Source: Chloroflexota bacterium (lineage in GTDB: Bacteria; Chloroflexota; Dehalococcoidia; Dehalococcoidales; WRFJ01). From it: DNA of 6,534 bases. How positions within the stretch are numbered: position 1 is the stretch's first letter; every line of letters begins with the position of its first letter. Where the stretch lies: positions 1 to 6,534 of the forward strand of contig WRFJ01000056.1 in assembly GCA_009778865.1 (NCBI GenBank), written 5' to 3'. Below the pieces are notes generated by a model. That model saw only the letters and a program-made list of their open reading frames with translations, ran no database searches and had not been told where the DNA came from. Positions 5,232 through 6,534 of this stretch are shown here, piece after piece. Made by a program: the position numbers and the translations under genes.

Positions 5232-6534
5232 CTATTCTTCGTCTTCAGTATCATCTTCGTCGGCAAGATTACTGTCATCAACTGTGTTGGACATAAATTC
5301 CTGCATTAAAGCTTTAAATTCCTCAGCACTTCTATCATTTAGAATATCATCGTCAATTAAATGAGCGCTGGCAAAAGGAATTTTTTTGGTAGTAATATTG
5401 CCATTTAAGCGAGATTGCTGTTCCAACTCCGCTAAGTATTTTTTGCGCTCAATTACCGCTTCTTTACAGGCATCACACTGGGCTGGTATAAGCTTGCCGA
5501 TAATGACGTTTTCCTTAAGACCGGTCAGTTTATCCACTTTGCCGTAAATAGCAGCTTCGGTCAACACCCTAGTGGTTTCCTGGAAAGAAGCAGCTGCCAG
5601 CCAGCTCTCGGTAGAAAGTGAAGCACGAGTAATGCCCATCAAAACAGCATGGGCTGTAGCAGGCTCACCACCTTCAGCCAGTACTTTGGCATTCATTTCT
5701 TCGTACTTAAACTTATCCAAAAGCTCACCTGGTACCAGTTCTAAGTCACCGGCAGTATCTATGCGTACTTTGTTGGTCATCTGGCGCACAATAACTTCAG
5801 CATGTTTATCGTTAATATGCACACCCTGAGAACAATATACCTTTTGCACTTCTTTAACTAAGTAATGCTGAGCTTCATCTTTACCCATTACACTCAAAAT
5901 ATTCTGCGGACTGATGGGACCGTCAAATAATTGCTGACCGGCGCGTACATTGTCGCCTTCTTTAATACGCAAACGTACATTGGCTGGGATAATGTATTCG
6001 CGTTCATCTTTTTCTTCATAGCGAATAGCCAGCTGCCCGTCTTTAACAGCCACTGCACCACCTACACGAGCCAACAGCACTTTTTCACTGTCAAAAAGAG
6101 ATACTGTACTATCGCTGTCAATATTAGCAGAAGAAGCCAGAGGGGCGCCCATATCTACTTTTTGACCATCGCGCACTAAAAGCTGCATACCGGCCGACAG
6201 TTTATGTTCTTCAAAGTAAGACTCTGAAGAAATAACTTTCACCCGGCGCCCGTTTTCATCTTCAGCAATCTCAATGTTACCATCAATCTCACTGATAATG
6301 GCTGCACCTTTGGGAACTCTAGCTTCAAAAAGCTCTTCTACGCGCGGAAGACCGGTAGTAATATCCAAACTAGCCGCCACACCGCCAGTATGGAAGGTGC
6401 GCAGCGTAAGCTGGGTACCGGGCTCACCGATAGACTGGGCGGCAATAATGCCCACTGCTGTGCTCATTTCCACCAATTTACCGGAAGCAAGATCTCGGCC
6501 ATAACATTTTTGGCATAAGCCGCGGTGACAGGCA
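5232..6534 (-). CDS. rpoC: DNA-directed RNA polymerase subunit beta-prime, C-terminal part (5' end outside window)
   Basis: RpoC forms the catalytic clamp of bacterial RNA polymerase. About 433 residues are visible, the C-terminal third of a subunit of roughly 1200-1400 aa. The frame is open to the right edge, and the TTG at 6476 is only an internal codon. Reading inward from the edge: the second zinc-binding Cys cluster (CHRGLCQKCYGRDLASG, 6480-6530); then AVGIIAAQSIGEPGTQLTLRT and FHTGG of the trigger-loop region; then DITTGLPRVEELFEAR without the large insertion found in gammaproteobacteria. Beta-barrel-like domains follow, with HINDKHAEVIVRQM, and near the end AAASFQETTRVLTEAAIYG and GLKENVIIGKLIPA. 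After LIPA the usual Gly-Thr-Gly is replaced by QCDACKEA (CxxC at 5466-5477). The protein ends in a Glu/Asp-rich tail (ADEDDTEDEE). A hairpin terminator follows. rpoB would be expected further right, beyond the window. Confidence 0.98.
   Translation of the reverse strand, partial: ACHRGLCQKCYGRDLASGKLVEMSTAVGIIAAQSIGEPGTQLTLRTFHTGGVAASLDITTGLPRVEELFEARVPKGAAIISEIDGNIEIAEDENGRRVKVISSESYFEEHKLSAGMQLLVRDGQKVDMGAPLASSANIDSDSTVSLFDSEKVLLARVGGAVAVKDGQLAIRYEEKDEREYIIPANVRLRIKEGDNVRAGQQLFDGPISPQNILSVMGKDEAQHYLVKEVQKVYCSQGVHINDKHAEVIVRQMTNKVRIDTAGDLELVPGELLDKFKYEEMNAKVLAEGGEPATAHAVLMGITRASLSTESWLAAASFQETTRVLTEAAIYGKVDKLTGLKENVIIGKLIPAQCDACKEAVIERKKYLAELEQQSRLNGNITTKKIPFASAHLIDDDILNDRSAEEFKALMQEFMSNTVDDSNLADEDDTEDEE

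Noticed and set aside
1..6534. CRISPR array, tRNA/rRNA genes, defence or toxin-antitoxin genes, prophage genes
   Set aside because: No regularly spaced repeats, cloverleaf sequences or matching protein motifs were seen on either strand. All sizeable genuine reading frames are accounted for by housekeeping genes.

Overview
The window looks like an ordinary chromosomal segment of a moderately AT-rich, anaerobe-type bacterium. The sequence alone does not fix the lineage. The RecN C-terminal half (ABC signature STGEMSR, Walker B region VFDEIDIGVGARSG) and the RpoC C-terminus (DITTGLPRVEELFEAR, with no long insertion in the trigger loop) remind me of Chloroflexota/Dehalococcoidia-like proteins. 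Firmicutes-like relatives are not excluded. This placement is an impression from motif memory, not a search result.

Layout: (1) Positions 2-1087 (+) hold the C-terminal part of the DNA-repair protein RecN, cut by the left edge. (2) Positions 1088-1419 are a convergent intergenic stretch containing a ~259-bp segment bounded by imperfect 23-bp inverted repeats. It is probably a MITE or a decayed insertion sequence. (3) Positions 1420-2256 (-) hold thiM, hydroxyethylthiazole kinase. It is preceded on the same strand by a textbook control leader: a TTTACA-17-TATAAT promoter, a TPP riboswitch aptamer (2332-2418) and a 13-bp intrinsic terminator hairpin (2284-2315). A possible antiterminator pairing between the aptamer and the terminator arm can be drawn. 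(4) Positions 2565-3029 (-) hold a small cytoplasmic cyclophilin-type prolyl isomerase. (5) Positions 3089-5044 (-) hold a duplicated ABC-F ATPase of 651 aa, with a promoter so close to the start codon that the mRNA may be nearly leaderless. (6) Positions 5139-5192 hold a strong 16-bp hairpin, the likely terminator of the next gene. (7) From 5232 to the right edge (-) lies the C-terminal third of rpoC, the RNA polymerase beta-prime subunit.

From rpoC to thiM everything is read on the minus strand, in the order rpoC, ABC-F, cyclophilin, thiM. recN converges on thiM from the other side. The genes do not form one pathway: they serve transcription, translation quality control, protein folding, thiamin salvage and DNA repair. 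The rpoC terminator and separate promoters suggest at least three transcription units on the minus strand. I see no new multi-gene system. The items most worth a second look are the inverted-repeat element beside recN, the thiM leader's possible switching structure, the extra Cys pair in the RpoC tail, and the very short ABC-F leader.
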